Source: Planctomycetota bacterium
GTDB lineage: Bacteria; Planctomycetota; Phycisphaerae; Phycisphaerales; UBA1924
Length of the DNA: 64,000 bases
Assembly (NCBI GenBank): GCA_017303555.1
Contig: JAFLCN010000003.1
Location: 62,001-126,000 of the forward strand
Direction: 5' to 3'
Shown here one piece after another: positions 52,650-61,940 of this stretch. How positions within the stretch are numbered: position 1 is the first letter of the stretch; each line of letters starts with the position of its first letter. Under the pieces are notes generated by a model. That model was not told the origin of the DNA, ran no database searches, and worked only from the letters and a program-made list of their open reading frames with translations. A program made the translations under genes and the position numbers.

Positions 52650-53924
52650 GTGCAGCCCCGCTCGCCATCTTCGACCAAAGCTCTCATCGCCGCGTGGCTG
52701 GGTTGGGCCTTTGATGGCCTCGATGGCTACCTCTACATCATTCTGGCCGTTCCGCTCGTCACGAAGCTGCTGACCGAGGAGAACGGCGGCCCGCTGAGCG
52801 CGGAGCAGATGAAGGATGTGGGTTGGAAGGCGGCACTGATCCAGGCGACATTCCTGGTGGGCTGGGCGGTTGGCGGCGCGGTCTTCGGGCGCATCGGCGA
52901 CCGGCTCGGTCGCGCCCGCACCCTCACGCTGACGGTCCTCACGTACGCCGTGTTCACAGGCGCGGTCTACTTTGCGACGTCGTGGTGGCACCTGCTCATC
53001 TTCCGCTTTATCGCGGCGTTGGGCATCGGGGGCGAGTGGGCCGCGGGCTCGGCGCTCGTCAGCGAAACCCTGCACAGCAAGCATCGCGCGTGGGCGAGCG
53101 CGACGCTGCAATCCGGGTACATCGTCGGGTGCATCGCGGCGTCGTTTGTCGTGAAGGCGATGGCGGATCTGGACCCGCGTGCGCCCTTTCTGGTCGGCAT
53201 CCTCCCGGCGTTGCTCACACTCTGGATCCGCAGCGCTGTTCCCGAGCCGGAGCACTGGGTTGAGGCGGTGAAGTCCTCCGCACCGCCCCGGATTCGCGAG
53301 CTCTTCACCGGCGCGCTGGCCCGGACGACCATCCTGCTCACGCTGCTCACATCCATCGCGCTCACGACGGCGTGGGCATTCCTCTTCTTCGGGCCGCAGT
53401 TGGTGCAGCGCCTGCCGGAGGTTGCGGGCAAGCCCAAGCCCGAGGTGCAGAAGCTCGTCTCGTGGATCTCGATTATCTATCTCACGGTCAACATCTTCGC
53501 GAACTACTTTGCAACCTATCTGGCCCGATTCATCGGTTACCGGTGGGCGTTCTTCCTGCTGATGGGTGCCTCGCTCGTCGCGTTCTGCATCGCGTTCCGT
53601 GCGCCACCCCGGCTCGAGAACATCACACTGCTGTACTGCATCATCGCGTTCTTTGCACTCGGGCTGTTCGGGCTGTTTCCGCTGTATATTCCGCCTCTCT
53701 TCCCGGTTCTGGTGCGCACTCTGGGCGCGGGCTTCACGTACAACGTGGGGAGGCTCGTTTCTGCCGCGGGCACGCTGCTGGCCCTTGCGGGCGCGAGCAG
53801 CCTGGCAACCGCCGACGGCGTGGTACACGCCTTGTGGTGGATCGGCCTGCTGTTTATTCCGGGCATGTTCGTCTGCCTCTTCCTCCCCGAGCCGCCGAAG
53901 GACGGAGCGGTTCGGGCGGCTTAG
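52650..53924 (+). CDS. MFS transporter
   Basis: 424 residues from GTG 52650. The first helix reads AWLGWAFDGLDGYLYII, and GRIGDRLGRARTL is the motif between helices 2 and 3 of the major facilitator superfamily. IAALGIGGEWAAGSALVSE is typical of metabolite:H+ symporters (sugar, shikimate, sialate or carboxylate type). Twelve hydrophobic segments are recognisable. The substrate is unknown. It is 39 bases upstream of the first OGT-like gene and may supply or export a compound related to it. Confidence 0.88.
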   Translation: MQPRSPSSTKALIAAWLGWAFDGLDGYLYIILAVPLVTKLLTEENGGPLSAEQMKDVGWKAALIQATFLVGWAVGGAVFGRIGDRLGRARTLTLTVLTYAVFTGAVYFATSWWHLLIFRFIAALGIGGEWAAGSALVSETLHSKHRAWASATLQSGYIVGCIAASFVVKAMADLDPRAPFLVGILPALLTLWIRSAVPEPEHWVEAVKSSAPPRIRELFTGALARTTILLTLLTSIALTTAWAFLFFGPQLVQRLPEVAGKPKPEVQKLVSWISIIYLTVNIFANYFATYLARFIGYRWAFFLLMGASLVAFCIAFRAPPRLENITLLYCIIAFFALGLFGLFPLYIPPLFPVLVRTLGAGFTYNVGRLVSAAGTLLALAGASSLATADGVVHALWWIGLLFIPGMFVCLFLPEPPKDGAVRAA

Positions 53925-53963
53925 CCTTTCGTCGGCACGCATCTGCGCACACCGAACGCTTCG

Positions 53964-55721
53964 ATGGCTGTTTCACCATTCAAACTCGACGCCGTTTCCC
54001 GCCTGCTCGCGCAGGGCAAGTTCGCGCAGGCCGAGTCCGAGCTGCTCAAGCTCGGTCGGATTTCGCCCGGCGATCCCAACGTCGCGGATCTGCTCACAAG
54101 TCTCTTCGCCGAAACCGGCCGGTTCGAGCAGGCCGCGTTCGCCGCGGAACGACGGGCCGCGCTGCTGCCGCACGACTTCCTGGCCCAATCGACGGTGGTG
54201 CAGATGCTGCTGGCCGCCAAGAAGCCGGAAGAGGCGCTCGCCCGCGCCCGCGCGGTCTTCGAGCGATCGAGGTCGCAACCGGGCGCGGTGCTCGTGCTCG
54301 CTTCGGCGCTCCTCCATCTGGGGCGGGGCTCGGAGTGCGCCGCCCTCGTTGCGGAGCGAGCGGCCGCGGGAATCCACAACGATGATCTCCGCGGCATGCG
54401 CGCCTCGGCGCTGCTCGCGATGGGGCGCACGCCCGAGGCCGAGGCCGAGCTTCGCCGCATTCTCCAGAACAGCCCCCGGCACCGATCCGCGCTCAGCCTG
54501 CTCGCGACGGTGCTCAATTACGTCCCGGGGGCCGATCTCGACGAGCTCTTTCAGATCCATGTCCGGTACGGCAAGGAGATGGAGAAGCTCCATCCTCCTG
54601 CGCCGCGCCGCGCACCACCGACAACGCGATCACCCCTCACCGTTGCGATGCTCTCGCCCGATCTGCACGAGCATTCGGTTTCGCGCTTTGTCGAGCCGAT
54701 CGTGCGCCACGCCGATCGCGCGCGTGTGCGCATCGTGCTGATCTCGATGGGCATGACCTCGGACGCGACCAGCGAGCGTCTCGCCTCGCTCGCCGATGCC
54801 TGGCACGACCTGCGCCCGCCGTCGTGGCAGCGGCTCGCCGACATCTGCACGCAGGAGAAAGTGGATGTGCTCATCGAGCTCGGCGGGCACATGACCAACA
54901 CGCCGCTGCCCTACATGGTGCCCCGCATCGCGGGCCTGCAGGGCAGCGCGATCGGCTACCCGAGCACCACCGGCCTTCCCACCATTGATTTCCGGATTGT
55001 GGATTCCATCACGGATCCGCCCGGAGAATCCGATCGGCGCGCGACCGAAAGGCTCATCCGGCTCGATCCGTGCTTTCTCTGTTTTCAGCCCCCGATCGCC
55101 TCGCCGGAGGTTTCGGCGCTGCCCGCGCCGTCCAAGGGCTTTGTCACGTTCGGCTCGTTCAACGCGTTCAGCAAGATCCACGACGGCGTGCTCGCCGACT
55201 GGGCCGAGGTGCTCCGCCGGGTCCCCGACTCCCGTCTGCACATCAAGGGGCTTGTCGCCGATGACCCCGGAATCAAGCGTGATATGCAGGAGCGCGCCGC
55301 AGCGGCCGGCATCGCGCCCGAACGTCTCACCGTGCTCGGCAAGGAAGGCACAACCCGCAATCACCTCGATCGCTACGCGGAGATCGATATCGCTCTCGAC
55401 CCGTTCCCCTATCACGGAACCACCACGACATGCGAGGCGCTCTGGATGGGCGTGCCGGTGGTGACGCGGACCGGTACAACCCACGCCTCGCGCGTTGGCG
55501 CCAGCCTGCTGAACGCCGTCGGCCTGCCGCAGCTCGTCGCGGCCGACCGCGAGGGCTATCTCAACGCCGCCGCAAGCCTGGCCGGCGATCTGCCGGCGCT
55601 GGCATCGATGCGTGCCGGCCTGCGCGAGCGGGTGAGAGCAAGCGTGCTCTGCGACGGTCCGGCCTACGCCCGCCGGTGGGCCGAGGCGTTGATCCAGGCG
55701 GCGGCAGCGCCCCGCCCCTGA
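53964..55721 (+). CDS. TPR plus O-GlcNAc-transferase-like glycosyltransferase (copy 1)
   Basis: 585 residues. Residues 1-200 contain TPR-like helical repeats (AVSRLLAQGKFAQAESELLK and similar). The glycosyltransferase GT41-type part follows: LSPDLHEHSVSRFVEP near residue 229 (His aligns with the proposed catalytic region of OGT), SFNAFSKIHDGVLADW near residue 396 (Lys aligns with the UDP-phosphate Lys of OGT), and DPFPYHGTTTTCEALWMGV near residue 478. It should transfer a sugar from a UDP-sugar to protein. It starts a run of three paralogues on the same strand. Confidence 0.88.
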   Translation: MAVSPFKLDAVSRLLAQGKFAQAESELLKLGRISPGDPNVADLLTSLFAETGRFEQAAFAAERRAALLPHDFLAQSTVVQMLLAAKKPEEALARARAVFERSRSQPGAVLVLASALLHLGRGSECAALVAERAAAGIHNDDLRGMRASALLAMGRTPEAEAELRRILQNSPRHRSALSLLATVLNYVPGADLDELFQIHVRYGKEMEKLHPPAPRRAPPTTRSPLTVAMLSPDLHEHSVSRFVEPIVRHADRARVRIVLISMGMTSDATSERLASLADAWHDLRPPSWQRLADICTQEKVDVLIELGGHMTNTPLPYMVPRIAGLQGSAIGYPSTTGLPTIDFRIVDSITDPPGESDRRATERLIRLDPCFLCFQPPIASPEVSALPAPSKGFVTFGSFNAFSKIHDGVLADWAEVLRRVPDSRLHIKGLVADDPGIKRDMQERAAAAGIAPERLTVLGKEGTTRNHLDRYAEIDIALDPFPYHGTTTTCEALWMGVPVVTRTGTTHASRVGASLLNAVGLPQLVAADREGYLNAAASLAGDLPALASMRAGLRERVRASVLCDGPAYARRWAEALIQAAAAPRP

Positions 55722-55744
55722 CATTCGCGCCGTACCGTTCGCCC

Positions 55745-57517
55745 GTGCCCGTCAGCCCCGTCAAATTTCAGCAGGCGATGCAGCTCCTCCACGCCGGGAG
55801 GTACGAGCCGGCGATCGAACTGCTCCAGGTGCTGCAGCGCGCCGATCCGCGCGATACCAACGTCTGCAACGCGCTCGGAAAAGCCTTCGCCGAGACCGGC
55901 CGCTACGACCAATCCGTGTACTACGTCGAGCGCTGCCTCGCGCTGAATCCCGGCGATCGCGTCGCCGCCGGCAATCTCGTCCACATGCTCGGCCTGGCGG
56001 GCAAGAAGAAAGAAGCCGCCGCGAAGGGCGACGAGCTCTACAAGCGCTTCGCCGGCGACGGCCACTTCGTGCTCGTACTTGCGTCCACGCACGCGGGATT
56101 GACGCACTACACCACGGCTCGGCGCATGCTCGCGGAGTACATGCGTTCCTACGGCCCCAATGCCGCGATGGTGCGCTACGACGGCAGCATCCTGCTCAAT
56201 CTCGGGCTGCTGCGCGAAGCCGAAGCCGCGTACCGCGAATCGCTGCGGATGGTCCCGGACGAGCCGACCTCGATCGGCCTGCTCGCCGCCACGCTGAACT
56301 ACGTCCCGTGGGCCAATCGCACCGAGAATTTCGAGCTGCACCGCTTGTTCGGGCGCAGCGCCGAATTCGGGCACGCGCCGGTCGATCCGCTCTCGTTTCC
56401 GAACGAACCCGATCCCAGCCGTCCCATTCGCGTCGCGATCATCTCGCCCGATTTTCGCGAGCACCCAGTATCCCGCTTCGTCGAAGCGCTGATCCGCTTC
56501 CGCGACCGCGCCTCGATGCACCTCACCGGCATCTACATGTACCCGACCGATGACGAGGTCACGGCCGAGCTGCGAGATCTCTGCGACGGCTGGCGGACGA
56601 TCCGCACCAGCAAGCCGGGCGTGATCGCCGAAACGGTTCGGGAGGAAAAGCCGGACGTGCTGGTCGAGTTCAGCGGGTTGACGGCCAATTCGCCCCTTTT
56701 TTCCATGTCGCCGCGGCTCGCGCCGGTGCAGGTCAGCGCTGTCGGCTACCCGCACACCACCGGCATGAGCGTCATCGACTATCGCATCGTCGATTCGCTC
56801 ACCGACCCGGCGCCGGAAGCCGACAGATACGCAACCGAGAAGCTCGTGCGCCTCGATCCGTGCTTCCTCTGCTACACGCCCCGGAATCTGCCCCCGGTCG
56901 GCTCCGCTCCGGCGAAGGCAAACGGCTTCGTCACGTTCGGCACGTTCAACAAGATCACCAAGTACACCGACGAGGCCTTCGCGCTCTGGTCGCAGATTCT
57001 CGCGCGCGTGCCGGGATCGAAACTGCTCATCAAAACCGCGGCACTCGACGGAGCGGACGTCCGCGAGAACGTGTTCGCGCGCCTCGAGCGGTCCGGCATC
57101 CCGCGTGCCCGGGTCGAACTCGCGGGGCTGCAGGAGAAAGCCGGCGATCACCTCCGCATGTACGACCGCGTCGATATCGCGCTCGACACGTTCCCGTACA
57201 ACGGCACGACCACCACCTGCGAGGCGCTCGCGATGGGCGTGCCGGTTGTGGCGCTCGAGGGCGTTCCGCACGCGGCGCGCGTGGGCGTCAGCCTGCTGCA
57301 CGCCTCGGGATTCCCGGAGAATCTGGCTTCTACCGAGAGCCGATACGTGGAGCGTGCCGTCGCGCTCGCATCGGCACCTCCCGACCGCGCTTCGGTGCGG
57401 CAGCGCCTGCTCTCTTCGGCCCTGTGCGACGGCCCCGCGTACGCCGGGCGGTGGGGCGGCGCGATCCGCACGATGTGGCGAGAATGGTGCGAGCGTCGCG
57501 CCGCGGCAGCCCGCTGA
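55745..57517 (+). CDS. TPR plus O-GlcNAc-transferase-like glycosyltransferase (copy 2)
   Basis: 590 residues from GTG 55745. TPR-like repeats (FQQAMQLLHAGRYEPAIELL and GKAFAETGRYDQSVYYVERC) are at the N-terminus. The catalytic part has ISPDFREHPVSRFVEAL near residue 232, TFNKITKYTDEAFALW near 399 and DTFPYNGTTTTCEALAMGV near 480. It resembles human OGT motifs of the GT41 family, with fewer repeats. It is 23 bases after copy 1. Confidence 0.88.
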   Translation: MPVSPVKFQQAMQLLHAGRYEPAIELLQVLQRADPRDTNVCNALGKAFAETGRYDQSVYYVERCLALNPGDRVAAGNLVHMLGLAGKKKEAAAKGDELYKRFAGDGHFVLVLASTHAGLTHYTTARRMLAEYMRSYGPNAAMVRYDGSILLNLGLLREAEAAYRESLRMVPDEPTSIGLLAATLNYVPWANRTENFELHRLFGRSAEFGHAPVDPLSFPNEPDPSRPIRVAIISPDFREHPVSRFVEALIRFRDRASMHLTGIYMYPTDDEVTAELRDLCDGWRTIRTSKPGVIAETVREEKPDVLVEFSGLTANSPLFSMSPRLAPVQVSAVGYPHTTGMSVIDYRIVDSLTDPAPEADRYATEKLVRLDPCFLCYTPRNLPPVGSAPAKANGFVTFGTFNKITKYTDEAFALWSQILARVPGSKLLIKTAALDGADVRENVFARLERSGIPRARVELAGLQEKAGDHLRMYDRVDIALDTFPYNGTTTTCEALAMGVPVVALEGVPHAARVGVSLLHASGFPENLASTESRYVERAVALASAPPDRASVRQRLLSSALCDGPAYAGRWGGAIRTMWREWCERRAAAAR

Positions 57518-57541
57518 CTCGAAGTTGGAGAAAAGCCAAGC

Positions 57542-59329
57542 GTGTCGCAGCTCCAGCAGAACTACCGCCTGGCGATCGAGTTGATCAATCGCGGACGAAC
57601 CGCCGAAGGACGCGCGCTGCTCGAAGAGAACCTCAAGGCCGATCCCGCGGATGGCCCGACATCGTTCGCGATCGCGAAGCTGGATGCGGAAAATCTTGAG
57701 TATGCCGCGGCGCTCGCCCGGTTCGAGACGCTGCTCGAGCATCCGGTCCTCGGACCCGATGCCGCCCCGATGATCCTGCATGTGCTCTCGCTCGATCGGC
57801 GTGCGCAGGAGGCGCTGGCACGCGGGGTCGAGTTGCAAAGACGGTTTCCGGAGAATCGCGGATTGGCGATGGAGCTGGCCGCGGCATGCTCGACCCTCGG
57901 CGAGTTCGCACGCGCCGAAGAAGTTCTTCGCGCCCGGTACGAGCAGAATCCGGATGCCGACGTCGCGTCCGCCCTCTCGTCGGTTCTGCTGAATCTCGGT
58001 CGCAACGGCGAGGCGCTCGCGCTGCTACGGGCGGTGCTCGAACGCGACCCCGGCAATGTCGCCTGCCTGGCGGCGCTGGCGAGCGCGACCAATTACATCT
58101 CGGATTCGCGTGAAGAGGGCTTCCGCCGGCATCGCGCCCTGGCACGCGTTGCGGAGTTCTCGCTCCCGGTCATCGATCCGCTCTCCTACGACAACCCGCC
58201 CGATCCCGAACGCCCGCTTCGTATCGCCCTCCTTTCGTTTGATTTCCGGGCGCACTCCGTGGCCTATTTCGTCGAGGCGATCCTGCGTCACCGCGATCGC
58301 TCGCGTTACCACATCACCGCCTATTCGACCTCCGCGATCGAGGACGAAGTGACCGAACGTCTCCGCCCGCTCGCCGACGATTGGAAACGCCATACTTCCG
58401 GTGCGCCCCGGATGCTCGCCCGTGAAGTCTTTGCCGCAAAGGCGGACGTCGTGGTCGAGCTCGGCGGGCTGACCGGCGGATCGCCTCTCCCGGCCCTCAT
58501 CCCGCAGGTCGCGCCCGTGCAGGTCACCGCGATCGGCTATCCCAACACGACGGGCTTCAGCACCGTGCACTACAGGCTGGTCGATTCCCTCACGGATCCG
58601 CCCGGGGAATCGGATGCGTGCTCCACCGAACGCCTGGTCCGGCTCGATCCGTGCTTTCTTTGTTTTACGCCCCGCGTGCTGCGCGAGCCCGCACGCATCG
58701 GCGCCGGTCCCGAGGTTGTGTTCGCGAGTTTCAACAAGATCACCAAGTACTCGGACGCCTGCCTGCAGACGTTCGCGGCGGTCCTGCGCGCCGTTCCTGG
58801 TTCGCGCCTGCTGCTCAAGTCTCCGGCGCTGCACGTCGCATCCGCCCGTGAGCTGCTCAAGCATCGCCTGCTTGATGCCGGCGCGCCCGGCGGCTCCATC
58901 GAATTTGCCGCGAAGCAGGAAGACGAGCTCGATCACCTGGCGATGTACGACCGCGTCGATATCGCGCTCGATTCCTTCCCCTACAACGGCACGACCACAA
59001 CGTGCGAAGCTCTGCTGATGGGTGTTCCCGTCATCGCCCTGGAGGGTTCGACTCACGCGGGGCGCGTCGGACGGAGCCTGCTTGCGGCAGCGGGCTTCCC
59101 CGGATTGGTCGCCCGTTCACGCGATGAGTATGTTGCGCTCGCCGCGTCGATCGCGAAGGATGTTGCAAAGATGCGGGCGTCCCGCTCCGAACGCGCGAGG
59201 CAATTCCTCGCTTCCCCGCTCTGCGACGGTCCGGCGTACGCCTCACGCTGGCAGGATGCGATCAGATCGATGTGGCGGCTTTGGTGCGAGCGGAAGCGAT
59301 CTCGATCTTCGCCTTCCGCACCCCGCTGA
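57542..59329 (+). CDS. TPR plus O-GlcNAc-transferase-like glycosyltransferase (copy 3)
   Basis: 595 residues from GTG 57542, preceded by GGAGAAAAG. The N-terminal 200 residues are TPR-like (YRLAIELINRGRTAEGRALL). The catalytic part has LSFDFRAHSVAYFVEAI near residue 230, SFNKITKYSDACLQTF near 395 and DSFPYNGTTTTCEALLMGV near 476. It is the third of three tandem paralogues. Its last 68 bases overlap the end of the methyltransferase gene on the opposite strand. Confidence 0.88.
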   Translation: MSQLQQNYRLAIELINRGRTAEGRALLEENLKADPADGPTSFAIAKLDAENLEYAAALARFETLLEHPVLGPDAAPMILHVLSLDRRAQEALARGVELQRRFPENRGLAMELAAACSTLGEFARAEEVLRARYEQNPDADVASALSSVLLNLGRNGEALALLRAVLERDPGNVACLAALASATNYISDSREEGFRRHRALARVAEFSLPVIDPLSYDNPPDPERPLRIALLSFDFRAHSVAYFVEAILRHRDRSRYHITAYSTSAIEDEVTERLRPLADDWKRHTSGAPRMLAREVFAAKADVVVELGGLTGGSPLPALIPQVAPVQVTAIGYPNTTGFSTVHYRLVDSLTDPPGESDACSTERLVRLDPCFLCFTPRVLREPARIGAGPEVVFASFNKITKYSDACLQTFAAVLRAVPGSRLLLKSPALHVASARELLKHRLLDAGAPGGSIEFAAKQEDELDHLAMYDRVDIALDSFPYNGTTTTCEALLMGVPVIALEGSTHAGRVGRSLLAAAGFPGLVARSRDEYVALAASIAKDVAKMRASRSERARQFLASPLCDGPAYASRWQDAIRSMWRLWCERKRSRSSPSAPR

Positions 59330-60098
59330 AGACGAGCGCGGGCGGAATGTTCAGCCACACGCTGCTCGACCGACCCATCTGATCGAAGTACTTCGGCAGC
59401 TTCGCGTGGAATCGCCGGCCCGCCGGAGTGTAAAGCCCGACGCGATAGCCGAACATTACGAACTTGCCGCCCGGCTTGAGCGCCCGCAGCGTCGCTTCCA
59501 GGATCCGATCCTGCAAGTCGTCCGGGAAGCTCGCCCACGGAAGTCCGCTCACCACGGCATCCAGGCTTTCCAGCCCTTCACGCCGCATGAGCTCGTCCAC
59601 GATCTCCGCGCTCTCTTCGTACAGCTTCACCTGCGGCAGCCTCTCGCGGCAGATCTTGGCCAGGTCCGGGCTCCGCTCGATCGCGAAGAACTTCGTCCCC
59701 GGCTTCATCCGCGCCAAGAGCGCCTTGGTGATCACGCCCGTGCCCGGGCCGTACTCCACGATCGAGTTCACTTTGGAGAAGTCGATCTGGTTCGCGATGC
59801 TCTTGGCAAGGCCCGGAGAGCTGGCGGCAACCGCGCCCATCCGCCCCGGGTTCGAGATGAACTCGGCCAGGAACTTGGCGTGGGCCGTCAACGCGGCCGA
59901 CACGCCCGGACGGCGGGGCTCCACCATTCGGTGGCCCGTTCCTCTCCCGTTGGCTGTTGCGTGCGAGCCGGCATGACCGTTGAGGTGCGAGCCGTGCGGA
60001 TGAGAATTGCTCGGTGAGTTCAAGGTGGAAGTCCGGCTTCTTGGCGCGAAAAGTGCAGGAACAAGGCTAGGCGTGGAGGAGTCGGCCCGGACGGCCAT
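59262..60098 (-). CDS. SAM-dependent methyltransferase (phospholipid N-methyltransferase-like)
   Basis: 278 residues. A Ser/His/Asn-rich leader of about 60 residues precedes FLAEFISNPGRMGAVAASSP, a pattern shared by bacterial phosphatidylethanolamine and related N-methyltransferases. VEYGPGTGVITKALL near residue 114 is the SAM-binding loop. DAVVSGLPWASFPDDLQDRI is a typical segment. Substrate is likely a lipid, but rRNA-dimethylase-like relatives exist. It converges with copy 3 of the OGT genes, overlapping it by 68 bases. A later start at ATG 59927 would remove the leader. Confidence 0.75.
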   Translation of the reverse strand: MAVRADSSTPSLVPALFAPRSRTSTLNSPSNSHPHGSHLNGHAGSHATANGRGTGHRMVEPRRPGVSAALTAHAKFLAEFISNPGRMGAVAASSPGLAKSIANQIDFSKVNSIVEYGPGTGVITKALLARMKPGTKFFAIERSPDLAKICRERLPQVKLYEESAEIVDELMRREGLESLDAVVSGLPWASFPDDLQDRILEATLRALKPGGKFVMFGYRVGLYTPAGRRFHAKLPKYFDQMGRSSSVWLNIPPALVFSGVRKAKIEIASARTKAATSI

Positions 60099-60118
60099 GA
60101 AACAACTGTTTCATGGCC
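60093..60118. promoter_or_regulatory. Perfect 26-base palindrome at the methyltransferase start
   Basis: GGCCATGAAACA (60093-60104), then AC, then TGTTTCATGGCC (60107-60118) is a perfect inverted repeat. It covers the ATG of the methyltransferase (60096-60098, minus) and lies between that gene and the histidine kinase. It could be an operator or a terminator for the kinase transcript; no T-run follows on the minus strand. Confidence 0.55.
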
Positions 60119-60179
60119 TGCCCGATCAGAAAAAATACCCCCGGCGCCAGCCGTTCAACCTCTGGCGGGACCATGCGGG

Positions 60180-61940
60180 CTACATCCCCTTCGGCTTTGC
60201 GGTTCCGTCGCGATCGCCGGTCGTCGCTGAAGGATCGATCGCCGCGAGCGGATCGGCCGGCACCAGAATGCGGAAGATCGACCCCTTGCCCTCATCGCTC
60301 TCGATGATCAATTGGCCCCCGTGATCCTCGGCGACGCGCTTGGCCACCGGAAGCCCAAGCCCGGTTCCCCGCAGCCCCTTGGTCGTGTTGAACGGCTCAA
60401 AGACCCAGGCCTGCTTGGCCTTCGCGATCCCCGGCCCGTTGTCGATGACCTCGATCGCCGCCCACGGAGCGCCGGATTGGTTCGCGCCCGTCCCGTTCTT
60501 CAGATCCGACGGAACCGCGCCCGGCGGCGCCATCGCGTATCCGGAACGCACGGTGACCACCCCTTTCCCGGGTTCCACGGCCTCGACCGCGTTCGTCAGC
60601 AGGTTCAACAGAGCCTGGTGCATCAGGCTCGGATCGATCGCGATCGGCGGCAACTCCGGATCGATATCGACAATGACCGCCACCTGCTTCGAATCGGTCG
60701 AGCCTTTCAGCAGTTCCAGGCAATCGTCCACGAGCTGCTGCATCTTGGTCAGTTCCACCTCGGGCTTGCGATGACGCGAGTACGCGAGCATGTTGCTCGT
60801 CAGGCTGCTGATGCGGTCGAGGTTGCGCTTGAAGATGTCCCAGCCACCGTTGGCGATCTTGAGATCGTCCTTCTTCAGGCCAAGTTCCACCACGTCCGCG
60901 CCGCCCCGGATCCCTTGCAGGATGTTCTTGATCGAGTGCGAAAGGCTCGCGACCGTCTGGCCGACCGCCGCCAAACGCTCGGTGCGGAGGCGCCGTGCGT
61001 ACCCCTCCGCGTTCGCGAGCGCCAGCCCGGTGTGCTGCCCCACGGCGTTCATGAGCGCAAGCTGTTCGGCCGTGAACGTGTAGTTGGCGAGCGTGCTGTC
61101 GATGTAGATCGCGCCGAAGGTGGTGCCTCGGAAACTGATCGGGGCGCAGATCGCCGAGCGCACGTGCATTCGCTGCACGCTGTCGCCCGCCTGAAAGCGA
61201 GGGTCGTTCATCGCGTTACTCGAAAGCACGCCCTCGGCTTTCTTGATCACGTGCTGCAGGATGGTCCGGGGAACGTGGATTCGCGCATCCTCTTCGCTCG
61301 CGGGCGCGGTGCGGTACTTCACCACCGCCGGACGCGATTTCTCAATCTCGCCGGACTTGGTCAGCACGATGAACCCGCGCTCCGGCTTGAACTCGCGGAA
61401 GACCATCTCCATCACCGACTTCAGCAGTTCGGTCCGATCGGTGAGCTGGCTGGTGAGGCTGGTGAGCTGATAGATAACGCGAAGGTGCGCCGCGGCAGCC
61501 GCCCGAGGTTCGGGCTCGGCCATGACCAGCGATTCTTCATTCGGGTTCGCGGCAGACCTCGGGCTGAGCACATCGCCCGCCAGCGTGTGCTCGATCGAGG
61601 CTTCGACCAGCCCCGGCTTGGCGATCTTCACGATCTCGGGATCGCTCGTCTCGGTGTAACCAAACACCATCAGCGTCGCGCCCACGCGGATCTGATCGCC
61701 CGAGCGCAGTCGCACGCGATCCTTGATCCGGTCGGCATTGATGTACGTCCCGTTCTGCGATTGCAGATCGCGGATGTACCACGCGCCCGAATCCGGCGTC
61801 ATCTCCGCGTGCCGGCGGCTGACCGTGGTGTCCGAGAGAGGCAGCGCCTCCCCCGACCGCCCGATGAGCTGAGGCTCGTTATCAGGAAGCTGGAAGGTGC
61901 GCCCTTTGTCGGGGCCTTGGATGACGGTCAGGATGAGCAC
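60180..61940 (-). CDS. FHA-GAF sensor histidine kinase
   Basis: 586 residues from GTG 61940. Residues 1-95 are an FHA phosphopeptide-binding domain (LIGRSGEALPLSDTTVSRRH then NGTYIN). Residues about 150-310 are a GAF-like sensor domain (HVRSAICAPISFRGTTFGAI). The phosphoacceptor is in TVASLSHSIKNILQGI near residue 330. The ATPase has NLLTNAVEAV near 450, DNGPGIA near 500 and GTGLGLPVAKRVAEDHGG near 530. It is a soluble kinase with no adjacent response regulator. FHA on a histidine kinase suggests cross-talk with Ser/Thr kinases. Confidence 0.88.
   Translation of the reverse strand: MLILTVIQGPDKGRTFQLPDNEPQLIGRSGEALPLSDTTVSRRHAEMTPDSGAWYIRDLQSQNGTYINADRIKDRVRLRSGDQIRVGATLMVFGYTETSDPEIVKIAKPGLVEASIEHTLAGDVLSPRSAANPNEESLVMAEPEPRAAAAAHLRVIYQLTSLTSQLTDRTELLKSVMEMVFREFKPERGFIVLTKSGEIEKSRPAVVKYRTAPASEEDARIHVPRTILQHVIKKAEGVLSSNAMNDPRFQAGDSVQRMHVRSAICAPISFRGTTFGAIYIDSTLANYTFTAEQLALMNAVGQHTGLALANAEGYARRLRTERLAAVGQTVASLSHSIKNILQGIRGGADVVELGLKKDDLKIANGGWDIFKRNLDRISSLTSNMLAYSRHRKPEVELTKMQQLVDDCLELLKGSTDSKQVAVIVDIDPELPPIAIDPSLMHQALLNLLTNAVEAVEPGKGVVTVRSGYAMAPPGAVPSDLKNGTGANQSGAPWAAIEVIDNGPGIAKAKQAWVFEPFNTTKGLRGTGLGLPVAKRVAEDHGGQLIIESDEGKGSIFRILVPADPLAAIDPSATTGDRDGTAKPKGM

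Noticed and set aside
55664..57838. 724-codon minus-strand frame opposite OGT copy 2
   Set aside because: Arg/Glu-rich antisense of a clear GT41-like gene.
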